Shown: positions 41,848-51,038, numbered from the stretch's first letter. The stretch is 64,000 nucleotides of DNA from Bacillota bacterium (GCA_023435225.1 JAEYRX010000064.1:124001-188000); one strand, 5' to 3'. The notes: a model not told the origin generated them from the sequence alone. A program made the numbers and translations.

Positions 41848-42612
41848 TCAATTAACTTTCACCCAGTACAAACTCCCATCCGGTTTGCGATCCAAAAAAC
41901 CGTACTCGATCATATAACGCCGTAATGTAACATAGTCATGATAGGCTTCTTTTAAAATCTGGTTAACTTCCTTCTCCGTATACTTTCGCCTTTCATCAAA
42001 TCTATTTAGTAGATGTCTCAAAATAGCTACTTTGCGTTTTTCCTTAGGCGGAAAATTACTTAAAGGACCATCTTCCCCCTCTTTAAAATAGGCCTTTATG
42101 ATCTCGGCGTTTTCCTTTTCGGTAATGGCAAACCGCTCATCAACCATAGTGGCGGTCTTGGGTATTTCTATGAATTTCTCTTCTCCGGCTGATCGCTCCT
42201 CCAACAATTCCATTATCGCCAAAAATACTTTCGCTTGCTTAGCCTTTTCCCGGAAAGAAAACCGTTGGTTACGAACGGTTGAGGTATTGCTATTCTCCAT
42301 CTTAGCCGCAATTTCTTTATCGTTTACACCTTGATGGAAATAGATCAATAACTCTTTTTGGTGCTCGGTCAACCCGGTATATTTTTTATTCATGCCTAAA
42401 AGATAATCAAAAACGGAATGTTCCTTGGCTACATGCAGCTGAACCGCTTTCTCCGCCTCATAGAGAAACTCATCTATCTGATAAACCCGGCCTTTGGTAT
42501 ACCGCTCACCACAGACTAGACAAACAAAATCCCCGCTTGGCGGCTCATAAGTATACCCCCGTTTAATCTCATCCAAATTAGCCTTCCAAAACAATTGTGA
42601 AAAATCGTTCAT
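41848..42612 (-). CDS. Zinc/LuxR-HTH/DUF2087 transcriptional regulator
   Basis: About 254 residues with three parts: a zinc-binding N-terminus (CLVCGERY near residue 31 with HVAKEH near 63), a LuxR-type HTH (LTEHQKELLIYFHQGVNDKEIA, TSTVRNQRFSFREKAKQAKVF) and a C-terminal DUF2087 winged helix (FPPKEKRKVAILRHLLNRFD ... YVTLRRYMIEYGFLDRKPDG). ATG 42612 is preferred to GTG 42624 because AGGTGG lies eight bases before it. A 21-bp palindrome lies just upstream of the ribosome site, so autorepression is likely. It heads an operon with the second DUF2087 gene, a microprotein and a GIY-YIG gene. Confidence 0.85.
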   Translation of the reverse strand: MNDFSQLFWKANLDEIKRGYTYEPPSGDFVCLVCGERYTKGRVYQIDEFLYEAEKAVQLHVAKEHSVFDYLLGMNKKYTGLTEHQKELLIYFHQGVNDKEIAAKMENSNTSTVRNQRFSFREKAKQAKVFLAIMELLEERSAGEEKFIEIPKTATMVDERFAITEKENAEIIKAYFKEGEDGPLSNFPPKEKRKVAILRHLLNRFDERRKYTEKEVNQILKEAYHDYVTLRRYMIEYGFLDRKPDGSLYWVKVN

Positions 42613-42625
42613 GATGTTAACCACC

Positions 42626-42675
42626 TGTCTATAAATTTCATAGACATTATATAATTATGTTTATATATTTGTCAA
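42626..42675 (-). promoter_or_regulatory. Promoter and palindromic operator of the DUF2087 operon
   Basis: On the minus strand TTGACA (42675-42670), an 18-base spacer and TATAAT (42651-42646) form a consensus promoter. Immediately downstream the imperfect palindrome TGTCTATGAAATTTATAGAC (42646-42627, extending one base) covers the predicted transcription start. A related CTATGTCTATAG lies at 42697-42708. Binding by the operon's first protein is the simple hypothesis. Confidence 0.7.
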
Positions 42676-42754
42676 GAATACAAAAACCGAAAATTACTAT
42701 GTCTATAGGGAAAAAGTACAGCCTAAACCCAGACCCTTTGTCCCTGAAAAGGGA

Positions 42755-43016
42755 TAACCACCATGTTCCAGAGTAATTAAAACTTAAAGAGATTATGTAA
42801 GTTATACAACTTTCGCACTTTAATTTTAATGCAGTAAAATCAATAATTTAAGGTATCACTTTTTGAAAAAATCGTTAAAACTTTCGATATTTTCAAAAAG
42901 TTAATTTTAATTAATATGACTTTACTGCAAGCTATTTTTGTAGTGCGAAAGTTGAGTAAGTTAGTAAAACATGCTCTCATAGAGATAAGATTTTTGGCTT
43001 CTATGACCGGTGGTTA
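42755..43016. repeat. Nested long inverted repeat, about 260 bases
   Basis: Four exact arm pairs are nested and in order: TAACCACC (42755-42762) with GGTGGTTA (43009-43016); CAACTTTCGCAC (42807-42818) with GTGCGAAAGTTG (42943-42954); TGCAGTAAA (42830-42838) with TTTACTGCA (42921-42929); CTTTTTGAAAA (42859-42869) with TTTTCAAAAAG (42890-42900). There is no ORF. It could be a MITE-like element or a very long hairpin RNA. The 676-base gap 42613-43288 contains nothing else beyond the promoter at 42626-42675 and the simple repeats at 43150-43279. Confidence 0.75.
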
Positions 43017-43149
43017 CCCCTATTGCAGGGGCAAGAGGTCGCAATTAGACTAACTAATACTTTTCATATATATACGATTGACTGATTTAACGCTATACTA
43101 ATTATAAAAACTAAAAAACGCTCCCGGATTGTTGGAAGCGTCTTCTTTA

Positions 43150-43279
43150 CTAATATTGAATAACTCTTTTTCAGGAGCCAGTAGCCTGGAGGTTTCTGTT
43201 AATGCTTTGGAGTTTTTAAATATAAATCCTAGAACTTTACCTACACTCCTGACTCCTGACTCCTAAACTCCTATCTCCT
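43150..43279. repeat. Simple repeats ACTCCTGACTCCTG and partner arm
   Basis: ACTCCTGACTCCTGACTCCT at 43245-43264 continues as CTCCTATCTCCTG to 43279; the inverse word CAGGAGCCAGTAGCC occurs at 43173-43187. It is a low-complexity intergenic repeat with partial inverted symmetry. Similar low-complexity text (GCGAGAGGCGAGAG or its complement) occurs at 33825-33851, 51042-51070 and 51919-51938. Confidence 0.55.
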
Positions 43280-43288
43280 GTATTTACC

Positions 43289-44236
43289 TTACCGCTTCCC
43301 CTGATCATAAGGTTCCCCTGACGCTTTCGGTGCTTGAGTATTCTTGGAGAACATGACTAAGACGAGTAAGGTGATGACATAAGGGAAGTTTTTCAGAATA
43401 ATCCCCGGAATGTGCGCTAACAATGGGACTGCCTGTGAAACATTGGCGATAGTACTGGCAAACCCGAAGAAAAAGGTGGCTCCCAATATTCCTAACGGTT
43501 TCCATTGCCCAAAAATTAATGAAGCCAACGCTAAAAAGCCAAGCCCGCCAACCGTACCGTTAAACTCTCCCGAGTATGTCACCAAAATTACAGCTCCACC
43601 TAACCCGGCAAAAGCTCCGGAAATAATCACTCCCAGATAACGCATTCTGTAAACATTAATTCCGGCAGAATCCGCAGCTTGCGGGTGCTCACCGCAAGAG
43701 CGCAACCGTAAACCTAAAGGGGTTTTATATAAAATAAACCATGATACCAACAAAATAACCATTATCAACCAAGTAGTCGCATAAACTTGAGTAAAAAACA
43801 GCTTACCAATTACCGGAAGCTCCGAAAACCAGGGGACATCTTGCCGGATTAAACCATGAACAATGTGAATATTACCGCTGCCGGTAATATTCCGGGCTAA
43901 AAAAACAGTTAAAGCTCCGGCTATCATATTAATCGCCGTGCCGCTGATAACTTGATTGGCATTGAGATTGATACAGGCAAAAGCATGAAGCACTGCGAAT
44001 AATCCGCCAATAATAAAAGCAGCCAATAAACCAAGCCAAATAGCAATCCCCGGTATTTTTTTCTCCAGAACCGATATTACTAAAGCCCCGGTAAAGAAAC
44101 CAACCACCATCAATCCTTCAAGACCAATATTGACAACACCGCTCCGTTCACTAAAAAGTCCGCCAAGGGCTGTGATTAATAAGGGAATAGTAAAGGCGAC
44201 AGCATACGGAAAAATCTGTACAATAATCTCCCACAT
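43289..44236 (-). CDS. Nucleoside ABC transporter permease 2 (NupQ-like)
   Basis: A membrane permease of about 315 residues with eight to ten helices, of the BPD_transp_2 type that works with BMP lipoproteins. Family stretches: LLITALGGLFSERSGVVNIGLEGLM, ACINLNANQVISGTAINM, LGLRLRSCGEHPQAADSAGI and GFLALASLIFGQWKPLGI. It forms a heterodimeric channel with the next permease and takes up nucleosides. The start is ATG 44236, two bases past the upstream stop, with GGAGGTG nine bases before it. It is last gene of the operon. Confidence 0.93.
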   Translation of the reverse strand: MWEIIVQIFPYAVAFTIPLLITALGGLFSERSGVVNIGLEGLMVVGFFTGALVISVLEKKIPGIAIWLGLLAAFIIGGLFAVLHAFACINLNANQVISGTAINMIAGALTVFLARNITGSGNIHIVHGLIRQDVPWFSELPVIGKLFFTQVYATTWLIMVILLVSWFILYKTPLGLRLRSCGEHPQAADSAGINVYRMRYLGVIISGAFAGLGGAVILVTYSGEFNGTVGGLGFLALASLIFGQWKPLGILGATFFFGFASTIANVSQAVPLLAHIPGIILKNFPYVITLLVLVMFSKNTQAPKASGEPYDQGKR

Positions 44237-44237
44237 C

Positions 44238-45362
44238 TTACTTGGCACCTCCCACTCGCTCACCCAAACCATTATTTAAATTATCGGAATTGTTTTCAGC
44301 CCGTAATTCGGCTTGATGAGATTTCCGACGCCAACGATCAAAGACTCTCTCAATTAAAAGGTTGGTAGCGGCAAAATAAATAATCGTGGCGATAATAGTA
44401 TCGGCAATCTCCGGCGGGATCTTGGTCATGGCATTCATAAATCCCTTACCGGAATGTAGCAGTCCGAAGAAGATTGCTGCTGCAAAAACACCCCACGGTG
44501 TATTTATACCAAGCAAGGCAACGGCAATTCCATCGAATCCCTGGGATGGCGAAACTCCGATTTGAATATTAGAAGCATATCCTACATAAAAAGCAGCGCC
44601 GGCCAAACCGGCCAAAGCTCCGGAAATAATCATCGACAATACAATATTACGATTGGCGTTAATTCCGGCATATTCCGCCGCATGCCGGTTATAACCGACG
44701 GCTTTCAACTCATAACCCAGAGTGGTCCGGTTTAAAATGAAGGCTATCACGATGACGGCGATCAAGGCTAGAAAAAAGCCCAGATTAATATAGGAACCGT
44801 TAAATAAGTTTGTTAGCCAGTGGACTTTAAGTGAGGCGATCTCCGGAATTTTTCGGGACTCCGTTTCCAGGTATTCCCCTTTGAAATAGGCCGGAACTAC
44901 GTAATAAACCGTCCAATAAGCGATCCAGTTGGTCATAATAGTGGATACTACTTCATGAACATTAAATTTGGCTTTTAGCCAGCCCGGAATCACTCCCCAA
45001 AGAGCGCCTCCCATAGTTGCCGCTAATATAATCACTGTTAAAAGTATTGGTTTAGGCCAGGCGAAAGTTAAACCGACTGCTGTGGCACAAAGGCCGCCAA
45101 TCAGCATTTGGCCGGCTACTCCAATGTTAAAAAGTCCTGTTTTAAAAGCAAATGCCACCGAAAGCCCGGTAAATATCAATGGAGTAGCAGTAGCTAAAGT
45201 ATTACCTATCCTTTCACTGCTCATCAAACCGCCTCGGAACAAATACATGTATCCTTGAAAAGGATTATTTCCGGTAATTGCCATCAAAATCGCTCCGGCA
45301 GCCAATCCAAGCAATACCGCTATAAAAGCTAATCCATAATCCCTATTTATATGCAGTTTCAT
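44238..45362 (-). CDS. Nucleoside ABC transporter permease 1 (NupP-like)
   Basis: A 374-residue permease, longer than its partner by an N-terminal helix. Landmarks: TGNNPFQGYMYLFRGGL, ATPLIFTGLSVAFAFKTGLF, NIGVAGQMLIGGLCA, LKAVGYNRHAAEYAGINANR and GFDGIAVALLGINTPWG. Its start overlaps the ATPase stop by four bases. It forms, with the permease at 43289-44236, the membrane part of a BMP-type nucleoside importer. Confidence 0.93.
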   Translation of the reverse strand: MKLHINRDYGLAFIAVLLGLAAGAILMAITGNNPFQGYMYLFRGGLMSSERIGNTLATATPLIFTGLSVAFAFKTGLFNIGVAGQMLIGGLCATAVGLTFAWPKPILLTVIILAATMGGALWGVIPGWLKAKFNVHEVVSTIMTNWIAYWTVYYVVPAYFKGEYLETESRKIPEIASLKVHWLTNLFNGSYINLGFFLALIAVIVIAFILNRTTLGYELKAVGYNRHAAEYAGINANRNIVLSMIISGALAGLAGAAFYVGYASNIQIGVSPSQGFDGIAVALLGINTPWGVFAAAIFFGLLHSGKGFMNAMTKIPPEIADTIIATIIYFAATNLLIERVFDRWRRKSHQAELRAENNSDNLNNGLGERVGGAK

Positions 45363-46882
45363 CCGACCTCACCCCGTTTTACCCCGGCCATCATCAGACC
45401 GACTTCATTTTCATTGGTTTCTTTAGCATCTACGATACCAATCAATTCTCCGCTATTTATAATCGCAATCCGATCGGAAAGATTAAGGATCTCATCGAGT
45501 TCCAATGAAACCAGTAAAACAGCTTTCCCTTGATCACGTTGTTCAACAATCCGTTTATGAATATACTCAATTGCGCCGACATCCAGTCCCCTGGTTGGCT
45601 GGACCGCAATTAACAATTCCGGATTTTGGTCGATCTCCCGGCCGACGATGGCTTTCTGCTGGTTACCACCGGAAAGGGATCTGGCGCTTGATACTGCGCC
45701 TTGTCCGGCCCGGACGTCAAATTGTTCCATTACCTCTTCCGCATGTTGATGAATTGTCTCCCGGTTCAATAATCCTTTTTTTGAATATGGTTCTTGATAA
45801 TAGGATTTTAAAATAAAGTTTTCTTCCATGCTATAATCCAAAATCAAACCATGTTTATGCCGGTCCTCCGGAATATAAGCAATACCCGCTTGATAACGGT
45901 CACGAATTGATTTATAAGTAATCTCTTCTTCATTCATAAAAATCTTTCCGGACTCTGCTTTCCTCATCCCGGTAAGGGCTTCGACCAGTTCAGTTTGGCC
46001 ATTTCCCTCTACGCCGGCGATTCCGAGAATCTCTCCGGTATGAACTTCCAATGATAAACCTTTTAACCCTTTAACCTTACGATTATTGATTACCGTTAAA
46101 TCTTCAATCCGTAAAACCGGAGCGCCCGGTTTTTGCGGTTCTTTATCAATTTGAAAGGATACTTCCCGCCCAACCATCATTTCGGCCATTTTAGCTTCGG
46201 AAGTTGTCGCCACATCCACCGTACCAATAAGTTTACCGCGGCGGATAACCGTACAACGCTCGGCAATTGCTTTGATCTCTTTTAATTTATGGGTGATTAA
46301 AATTATTGATTTGCCTTCGGTTATCAGGTTACGCATGATTTTCATCAATTCCTGGATCTCTTGGGGGGTAAGTACGGAGGTAGGTTCGTCAAAGATAAGG
46401 ACTTCGGCGTTCCGGTAGAGCATCTTCATTATCTCTACTCTTTGTTGCATACCGACTGAAATGTCTTCTATTTTAGCATATGGGTCCAGATTAAACCCAT
46501 ATTTATCTGATAATTCTTTAATCCGGGTTGCCGCTGATTTGATATCAACCATTAATCCCTTTTTCGGCTCTTGTCCCAGAATGATATTTTCGGTAATAGT
46601 AAAATTATGAACCAATTTGAAATGTTGATGAACCATTCCTATCCCCAGTTCATTGGCGATATTCGGATTGGCGATCTTCACTTCTTCATCGCGAATTTTA
46701 ATAATTCCCTGATCCGGTTGATAGAGACCGAATAAAATACTCATCAGCGTTGATTTGCCCGCTCCGTTCTCTCCCAATAGCGCCAGTATTTCGCCCTGTT
46801 TTAGCATTAACGAAATATTATCGTTAGCTACCACTCCGGGGAATTCCTTTCGGATATTCAGCATTTCTACTACATATTCCAT
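45359..46882 (-). CDS. Nucleoside ABC transporter ATPase (NupO-like)
   Basis: A duplicated ATPase of about 507 residues. The first half has Walker A GENGAGKST, signature region ISVGMQQRVEIMKML and Walker B VLIFDEPTSVLTP. The second half keeps GVEGNGQTEL and SLSGGNQQKAIVGRE but has VQPTRGLD at the Walker B end, as usual for the RbsA/YufO class. It energises uptake with the two permeases. The start is ATG 46882, with AAAGGAG eight bases upstream; the longer frame from 46963 is rejected. A terminator separates it from the BMP gene. Confidence 0.94.
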   Translation of the reverse strand: MEYVVEMLNIRKEFPGVVANDNISLMLKQGEILALLGENGAGKSTLMSILFGLYQPDQGIIKIRDEEVKIANPNIANELGIGMVHQHFKLVHNFTITENIILGQEPKKGLMVDIKSAATRIKELSDKYGFNLDPYAKIEDISVGMQQRVEIMKMLYRNAEVLIFDEPTSVLTPQEIQELMKIMRNLITEGKSIILITHKLKEIKAIAERCTVIRRGKLIGTVDVATTSEAKMAEMMVGREVSFQIDKEPQKPGAPVLRIEDLTVINNRKVKGLKGLSLEVHTGEILGIAGVEGNGQTELVEALTGMRKAESGKIFMNEEEITYKSIRDRYQAGIAYIPEDRHKHGLILDYSMEENFILKSYYQEPYSKKGLLNRETIHQHAEEVMEQFDVRAGQGAVSSARSLSGGNQQKAIVGREIDQNPELLIAVQPTRGLDVGAIEYIHKRIVEQRDQGKAVLLVSLELDEILNLSDRIAIINSGELIGIVDAKETNENEVGLMMAGVKRGEVG

Positions 46883-46981
46883 AGTATCGACTCCTTTGGA
46901 ATGTAACCATACATAATATATCTGACTTAGCTGCATATTGACTATTCTTCTATTATAATACATCTTGATAATAATAAAAAC

Positions 46982-47018
46982 AAAAAAAGAAGAGAATGGG
47001 GTTTCCCATCCTCTTCTT
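46982..47018 (-). terminator. Intra-operon terminator after the BMP gene
   Basis: On the minus strand AAGAAGAGGATGGG pairs with CCCATTCTCTTCTT, followed by TTTTTTTG. It stands between the BMP lipoprotein gene and the ATPase gene of the same transport system. Partial read-through would make the binding protein more abundant than the transporter. Confidence 0.85.
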
Positions 47019-47038
47019 GTAATAAAGATAAATAATTG

Positions 47039-48109
47039 TTATTTAATTAAATCGCCTTTTTGGTCGGAAACAGTAATGTCACCGGCCTTAAGTTGATCGA
47101 AGACTTCTTTAACTTTATTCTGTATTTCTTCTGATAAGTTGGGATTCTTCTCCGGGATACCGACTCCGTTATTCTTAGCATCGAATATTAAAGTCTGTCC
47201 GCCGGGGAACTTATCTTCTTTAGCGGCTTTTACCATATCATAAGCCGCTTGGTCGATCCTCTTCATAGCGGAGGTCAGAATAATTGATTTTTCTCCTTCG
47301 TAAATCCCTTCGGCATATTGATCAACGTCTACTCCGATGATCCATGCTTCTTTTCCGGCTTTAGCCCGCGATTTGGCTTCATTAATAGCTCCGATACCAA
47401 CTCCACCGGCAGCGCAGAAGATTGCTTTAACTCCCTTGTCAAACATTTGAGCGCCGAGTTGTTGTCCGGCGGCTACATTATCAAATGAACCTTGATAAAT
47501 TACGTTCTCCGGTTTGATAGTAATATTAGCGCCTAAATTTTCGTTAGCGTATTTGATACCTTGTTGGAAGCCCCAATTGAATTTTTGTACCGGCGGGATT
47601 TCCATACCACCGATGAATCCTACATCACCGCTGCCAAATTGAAGAGCGGTAGCTATACCGGCTAGAAAACCTGATTCATGTTCAGCAAAGAAGATAGAGA
47701 CGGTATTTTCTTTAACAACTGATTTGTAATCGCCGGCATGCGGAGTACCGTCGATAAGAACGAATTTAGCATCAGGATATTTATCTTGAGCTTGGAAAAT
47801 AGCAGTTTCAAATTTGAAACCGGGGCAAACAACCATTTTGAAACCGGCATCATAAAGGTTACCAATCTCCTTAACATAATCGGCCTCTGTCGTTCCACCG
47901 GGTTTTAAGTATTTTGTTTCCAGTTTAAAGTCTTCGCCGGCGCGTACTACACCTTCCCAAGTCCCTTGATTAAAAGACTTGTCGTCGATTGTTCCGGCAT
48001 CGGTAACCATACCGACTTTTAAGTTTTTGGAGCCACTTTCAAAACAACCTGCAACTAAAAACGCGAGCAAAAACAAAACAACCAACACACTGAGACCTTT
48101 TTTGAACAT
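47039..48109 (-). CDS. BMP-family nucleoside-binding lipoprotein
   Basis: A 356-residue extracellular substrate-binding lipoprotein. The lipobox is LVAGC (Cys 22). The mature protein starts with KVGMVTDAGTIDDKSFNQGTW, the BMP-family signature, and continues with FILAEHESGFLAGIATAL-like and VGFIGGMEIPPVQKFNWGF stretches. Family members bind purine nucleosides. The start has GGGGG seven bases upstream. It is first gene of the nucleoside import operon; deoC upstream on the same strand points to deoxynucleoside use. Confidence 0.95.
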   Translation of the reverse strand: MFKKGLSVLVVLFLLAFLVAGCFESGSKNLKVGMVTDAGTIDDKSFNQGTWEGVVRAGEDFKLETKYLKPGGTTEADYVKEIGNLYDAGFKMVVCPGFKFETAIFQAQDKYPDAKFVLIDGTPHAGDYKSVVKENTVSIFFAEHESGFLAGIATALQFGSGDVGFIGGMEIPPVQKFNWGFQQGIKYANENLGANITIKPENVIYQGSFDNVAAGQQLGAQMFDKGVKAIFCAAGGVGIGAINEAKSRAKAGKEAWIIGVDVDQYAEGIYEGEKSIILTSAMKRIDQAAYDMVKAAKEDKFPGGQTLIFDAKNNGVGIPEKNPNLSEEIQNKVKEVFDQLKAGDITVSDQKGDLIK

Positions 48110-48279
48110 TTAAAAACCCCCTTTATTTTTTTGGTAAACCTGATGACCGTATAATAAGTTAAATTTATTCGGCTTCAATAATTTAACTTATATAACCATT
48201 TTATTCAATTTACCTAATAGTTTCAATATATTCTTTCATTCACTCCGTCGGTTTATTTGCGTATGTTATTTGATAAATA

Positions 48280-48987
48280 TCAATAAACCATCTTCCCGGC
48301 TGTTTGATTATCATTTTGAGTTACTATATTAATACCGGCGCTGGCGCCAAGCCGGTTGGCTCCCGCTTTTACCATGGCCGTAGCCGTTTCATAATCCCTG
48401 ATTCCTCCCGAAGCTTTAACTCCCATCTTGTCTCCAACGGTTTTGCGCATTAAGGCGATATCCTCAACCGTAGCGCCACCGTTTCCAAAGCCGGTGGAAG
48501 TTTTAACAAAGTCGGCTCCGGCTTGCTTGGCCAACTCACAAGCTTTAATCTTTTCAACATCGGTCAGCAATCCGGTCTCCAATATTACTTTGACGATCCT
48601 CCGGCGTTTAGCAGCTTTAACCACCGCCTTTATCTCGTTTAATACCACATCATATTGGCCCGACTTTAAAGCGCCGATATTTATGACCATATCCAATTCG
48701 TCAGCCCCGTTCCGGACCGCCTCTTTGGCCTCATTGTTTTTAGCATTACAAGTGGTAGCCCCCAGCGGAAAACCGATAACGGCACAGACTTTAACTTTGG
48801 AGTCTTTGAGTAACATTGCTGCTAGTGAAACCCAAAAAGGATTGATACAAACCGATTTAAACTGATATTGCATCGCTTCCTGACAGAGTTTGGTGATCTG
48901 TTCGGCAGTCGCTTCCGGTTTCAGTAAAGTATGGTCGATCATTCCGGCTAATTCCCGATCAAATTGCGGATTATTCGGATTAGTCAT
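48280..48987 (-). CDS. deoC: Deoxyribose-phosphate aldolase
   Basis: Splits deoxyribose 5-phosphate into glyceraldehyde 3-phosphate and acetaldehyde in deoxynucleoside breakdown. About 235 residues, typical length. IDHTLLKPEAT opens the barrel, VCAVIGFPLGATT and DELDMVINIGALKSG follow, the Schiff-base Lys is in ADFVKTSTGFG, and the second Lys in MGVKASGGIRD. ATG 48987 (GGAGG 12 bases before, ending close at GGTAAA) is preferred to the longer frame from 49026. It lies upstream of the nucleoside importer in the same orientation, 170 bases away. Confidence 0.96.
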   Translation of the reverse strand: MTNPNNPQFDRELAGMIDHTLLKPEATAEQITKLCQEAMQYQFKSVCINPFWVSLAAMLLKDSKVKVCAVIGFPLGATTCNAKNNEAKEAVRNGADELDMVINIGALKSGQYDVVLNEIKAVVKAAKRRRIVKVILETGLLTDVEKIKACELAKQAGADFVKTSTGFGNGGATVEDIALMRKTVGDKMGVKASGGIRDYETATAMVKAGANRLGASAGINIVTQNDNQTAGKMVY

Positions 48988-49218
48988 TTTACCGCCTCCT
49001 TTTTTATAAAGGAATATATGTTGCATTTATTCGCAATATATATATAATTCCATCTAACATTTAAAAGTCCTTGAAAAACTTCAGAATGATTTATAATTTC
49101 CGCCGATTTTCACACCGCTAATTATATAATATTCATTCCATCATATTATGTATTCTTAAAAAAGGTCGATAACTAAATAGAGTAAGATAAAGCAATAAAA
49201 TCTTAGGGGTGATATAAA

Positions 49219-50382
49219 ATGCAACCTGGTGCAATTAGTGAATTAGTAAAAACATCTCTACATATTATCGTAGGAGGGCTGATTTTAACCTTCAGCCTAT
49301 ATAAGATTTACCATAACAATTTGGTATTCAAGATTTGGATCAGGATTTTCCCTCTCACCTCCTTGGCAATTCTGAATGCCGTTTTTTTGGAGACTACCGA
49401 ATTAACGCATAATACGATTTTTAGTCTCATTGATACCCTAACGCTTATAACACTTATCTTAATAGCCTTTATCAGTACCGGTAACTATCTGAAACGAAAT
49501 ATCGAAAAAGGTGTCGCCAAGATAAAAACGGCAACACAACAAGTCTCCGCGGCTTCCAGTCAGCTTTCAAACTCCGCGCAGCAACTCTCCCAAGGCATTT
49601 TGGAACAGTCATCCGCCATCGAAGAGACAGCATCCTCCCTGAATCAATCGGTTGAGATGTCCCAGCAAAATGCCGAGAGCACTAGACAAGCAACTCAAAT
49701 ATCCGCCCAAGCAAATGAATCAGCCAATAAAGGCATCACCGAAATACGGGAAATGATGAATTCCATCCAGGAAATAAAAAAATCCAGCGATCAAATTGCG
49801 AAGATCATTAAAGTAATTGATGATATTGCTTTTCAAACTAATATTCTAGCTCTCAATGCTGCAGTCGAAGCAGCCAGGGCCGGTGAAGCCGGATTGGGAT
49901 TTTCAGTGGTGGCCGAGGAAGTAAGAAATTTGGCGGGACGGAGCGCTCAAGCCGCCAAAGATACTGCCGCGATAATTGAAGCCAATATTGAATCATCGCA
50001 AAAGGGAGTAATGGTAGCCGAACGTGTTCAGGAAGTTTTTAACGAGATTACGGCCCAATCGGGTAAAGTAAATATACTGATGAATGAAGTTGCCAATGCC
50101 ATTCGGGAGCAGTCCTTGGGAGTAGAGCAAGTAAATAAAGCGCTGACGCAGATCGAAGCGGTTATCCAGCAAAATACCGCCCATGCGGAAGAGAGCGCCT
50201 CGACTTCGGAAGAATTAGGTGCTCAAGCCGGCAACTTAAACCAAATTGTTTATGAGATATCACGCTTTGTCAATGGAAAAGCCGATGGCGGTATCGGAGA
50301 TTCCGAAAGTTTATTACCGGCACATCCGGAGCACACGGCTCTCAAAAACACAAATAACTCTCATCGCAGCTTTTGGCGGTAA
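49219..50382 (+). CDS. Methyl-accepting chemotaxis-like protein with three N-terminal helices
   Basis: A 387-residue receptor. The first 95 residues hold three transmembrane helices and almost no periplasmic domain. The rest is a cytoplasmic MCP coiled-coil, with the hairpin tip DIAFQTNILALNAAVEAARAG and GFSVVAEEVRNLAGRSAQAAK. There is no HAMP domain. It probably senses something within the membrane or cytoplasm and signals to CheA/CheW, which are not encoded nearby. GGGGTGAT precedes ATG 49219. It is monocistronic; a dispersed repeat follows. Confidence 0.9.
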   Translation: MQPGAISELVKTSLHIIVGGLILTFSLYKIYHNNLVFKIWIRIFPLTSLAILNAVFLETTELTHNTIFSLIDTLTLITLILIAFISTGNYLKRNIEKGVAKIKTATQQVSAASSQLSNSAQQLSQGILEQSSAIEETASSLNQSVEMSQQNAESTRQATQISAQANESANKGITEIREMMNSIQEIKKSSDQIAKIIKVIDDIAFQTNILALNAAVEAARAGEAGLGFSVVAEEVRNLAGRSAQAAKDTAAIIEANIESSQKGVMVAERVQEVFNEITAQSGKVNILMNEVANAIREQSLGVEQVNKALTQIEAVIQQNTAHAEESASTSEELGAQAGNLNQIVYEISRFVNGKADGGIGDSESLLPAHPEHTALKNTNNSHRSFWR

Positions 50383-50815
50383 GAGGGTGAAAAACATTTA
50401 TTAGACGGGATTAACACGGATTTATTGGATTTAATTTAAAACCATATTTATTCAATCGGTGTTTCAGTGTCTAAATTTTTTTTTGTTTTATTCTTTCTCT
50501 TCTTCAAGCGTTCATATGGTTTCATTGTGGAAAATAGGGGTTCCTTGCTTGGTTTAGTGGAGATGCCGGTCCGAATTTGGGTTTAGACCCCTTTCCGGCC
50601 TGGCGGCCACCTTTCCCCGCTCGGGGACAGGACAACATACAAAGCTGAACTTCGTTGTCTACTTTTTACAGCATTTATTCTTGAATACTTCGTAGCATGG
50701 TGGTTATTGCCTCTCCGGGCGGGGACCGGAACCATGGATGGTTCAAGTAAGGCGGTCCAGGGAAGGAATACCGCCTGTGGCGACAAAGTGGAGGGGTCTA
50801 ACCACCGATTCAAGC
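50383..50815. other. GC-rich, hairpin-bearing non-coding region
   Basis: A copy of the dispersed repeat (GACGGGATTAACACGG...) lies at 50401-50475. From 50540 the sequence becomes GC-rich and contains TCCCCG/CGGGGA (50614-50627), GGCC/GGCC (50597-50607) and GGCGGT/ACCGCC (50751-50775). It lies downstream of the SymE-like gene, read on the minus strand. Open frames on both strands here have no ribosome sites. It could be the 3' region or antisense RNA of the toxin gene. Confidence 0.45.
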
Positions 50816-51022
50816 TCACAACATGCCCGACAATTCCCCCGTCAACCCATCATCATCGTCCAACGTCAAGTAAAGCATATCCTTCATTTCATTAACTACA
50901 AACTTGGAGCCCGGTTTGAAGCCGCAGTTTTCCAGCCATTTGCCGGAGAGGCGGATCAGTGGGACTTGGTTTTTGCCGTGACGAATGGCGCCGACGGTGT
51001 GTTGGTGGACGCGTATTTGCAT
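50816..51022 (-). CDS. SymE-family toxin-like protein
   Basis: A 68-residue protein of the SymE/type I toxin group, which has an AbrB-like fold: QVPLIRLSGKWLENCGFKPG followed by SKFVVNEMKDMLYLTL. In E. coli SymE is an SOS-induced toxin held down by the antisense RNA SymR. GGAGG eight bases before ATG 51022 supports the start. The 325-base structured sequence just upstream is nearly identical to the one before the gene at 51594-51896. A cis-antisense regulator would be expected, but I cannot demonstrate one. Confidence 0.8.
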   Translation of the reverse strand: MQIRVHQHTVGAIRHGKNQVPLIRLSGKWLENCGFKPGSKFVVNEMKDMLYLTLDDDDGLTGELSGML

Positions 51023-51038
51023 GGGTGTTCCTCCGTAT

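Noticed and set aside
50583..50819. 78-residue minus-strand frame downstream of the SymE-like gene
   Set aside because: TTG start without ribosome site, lies in a hairpin-rich GC segment, and overlaps the stop of the SymE-like gene. More likely non-coding RNA or repeat.
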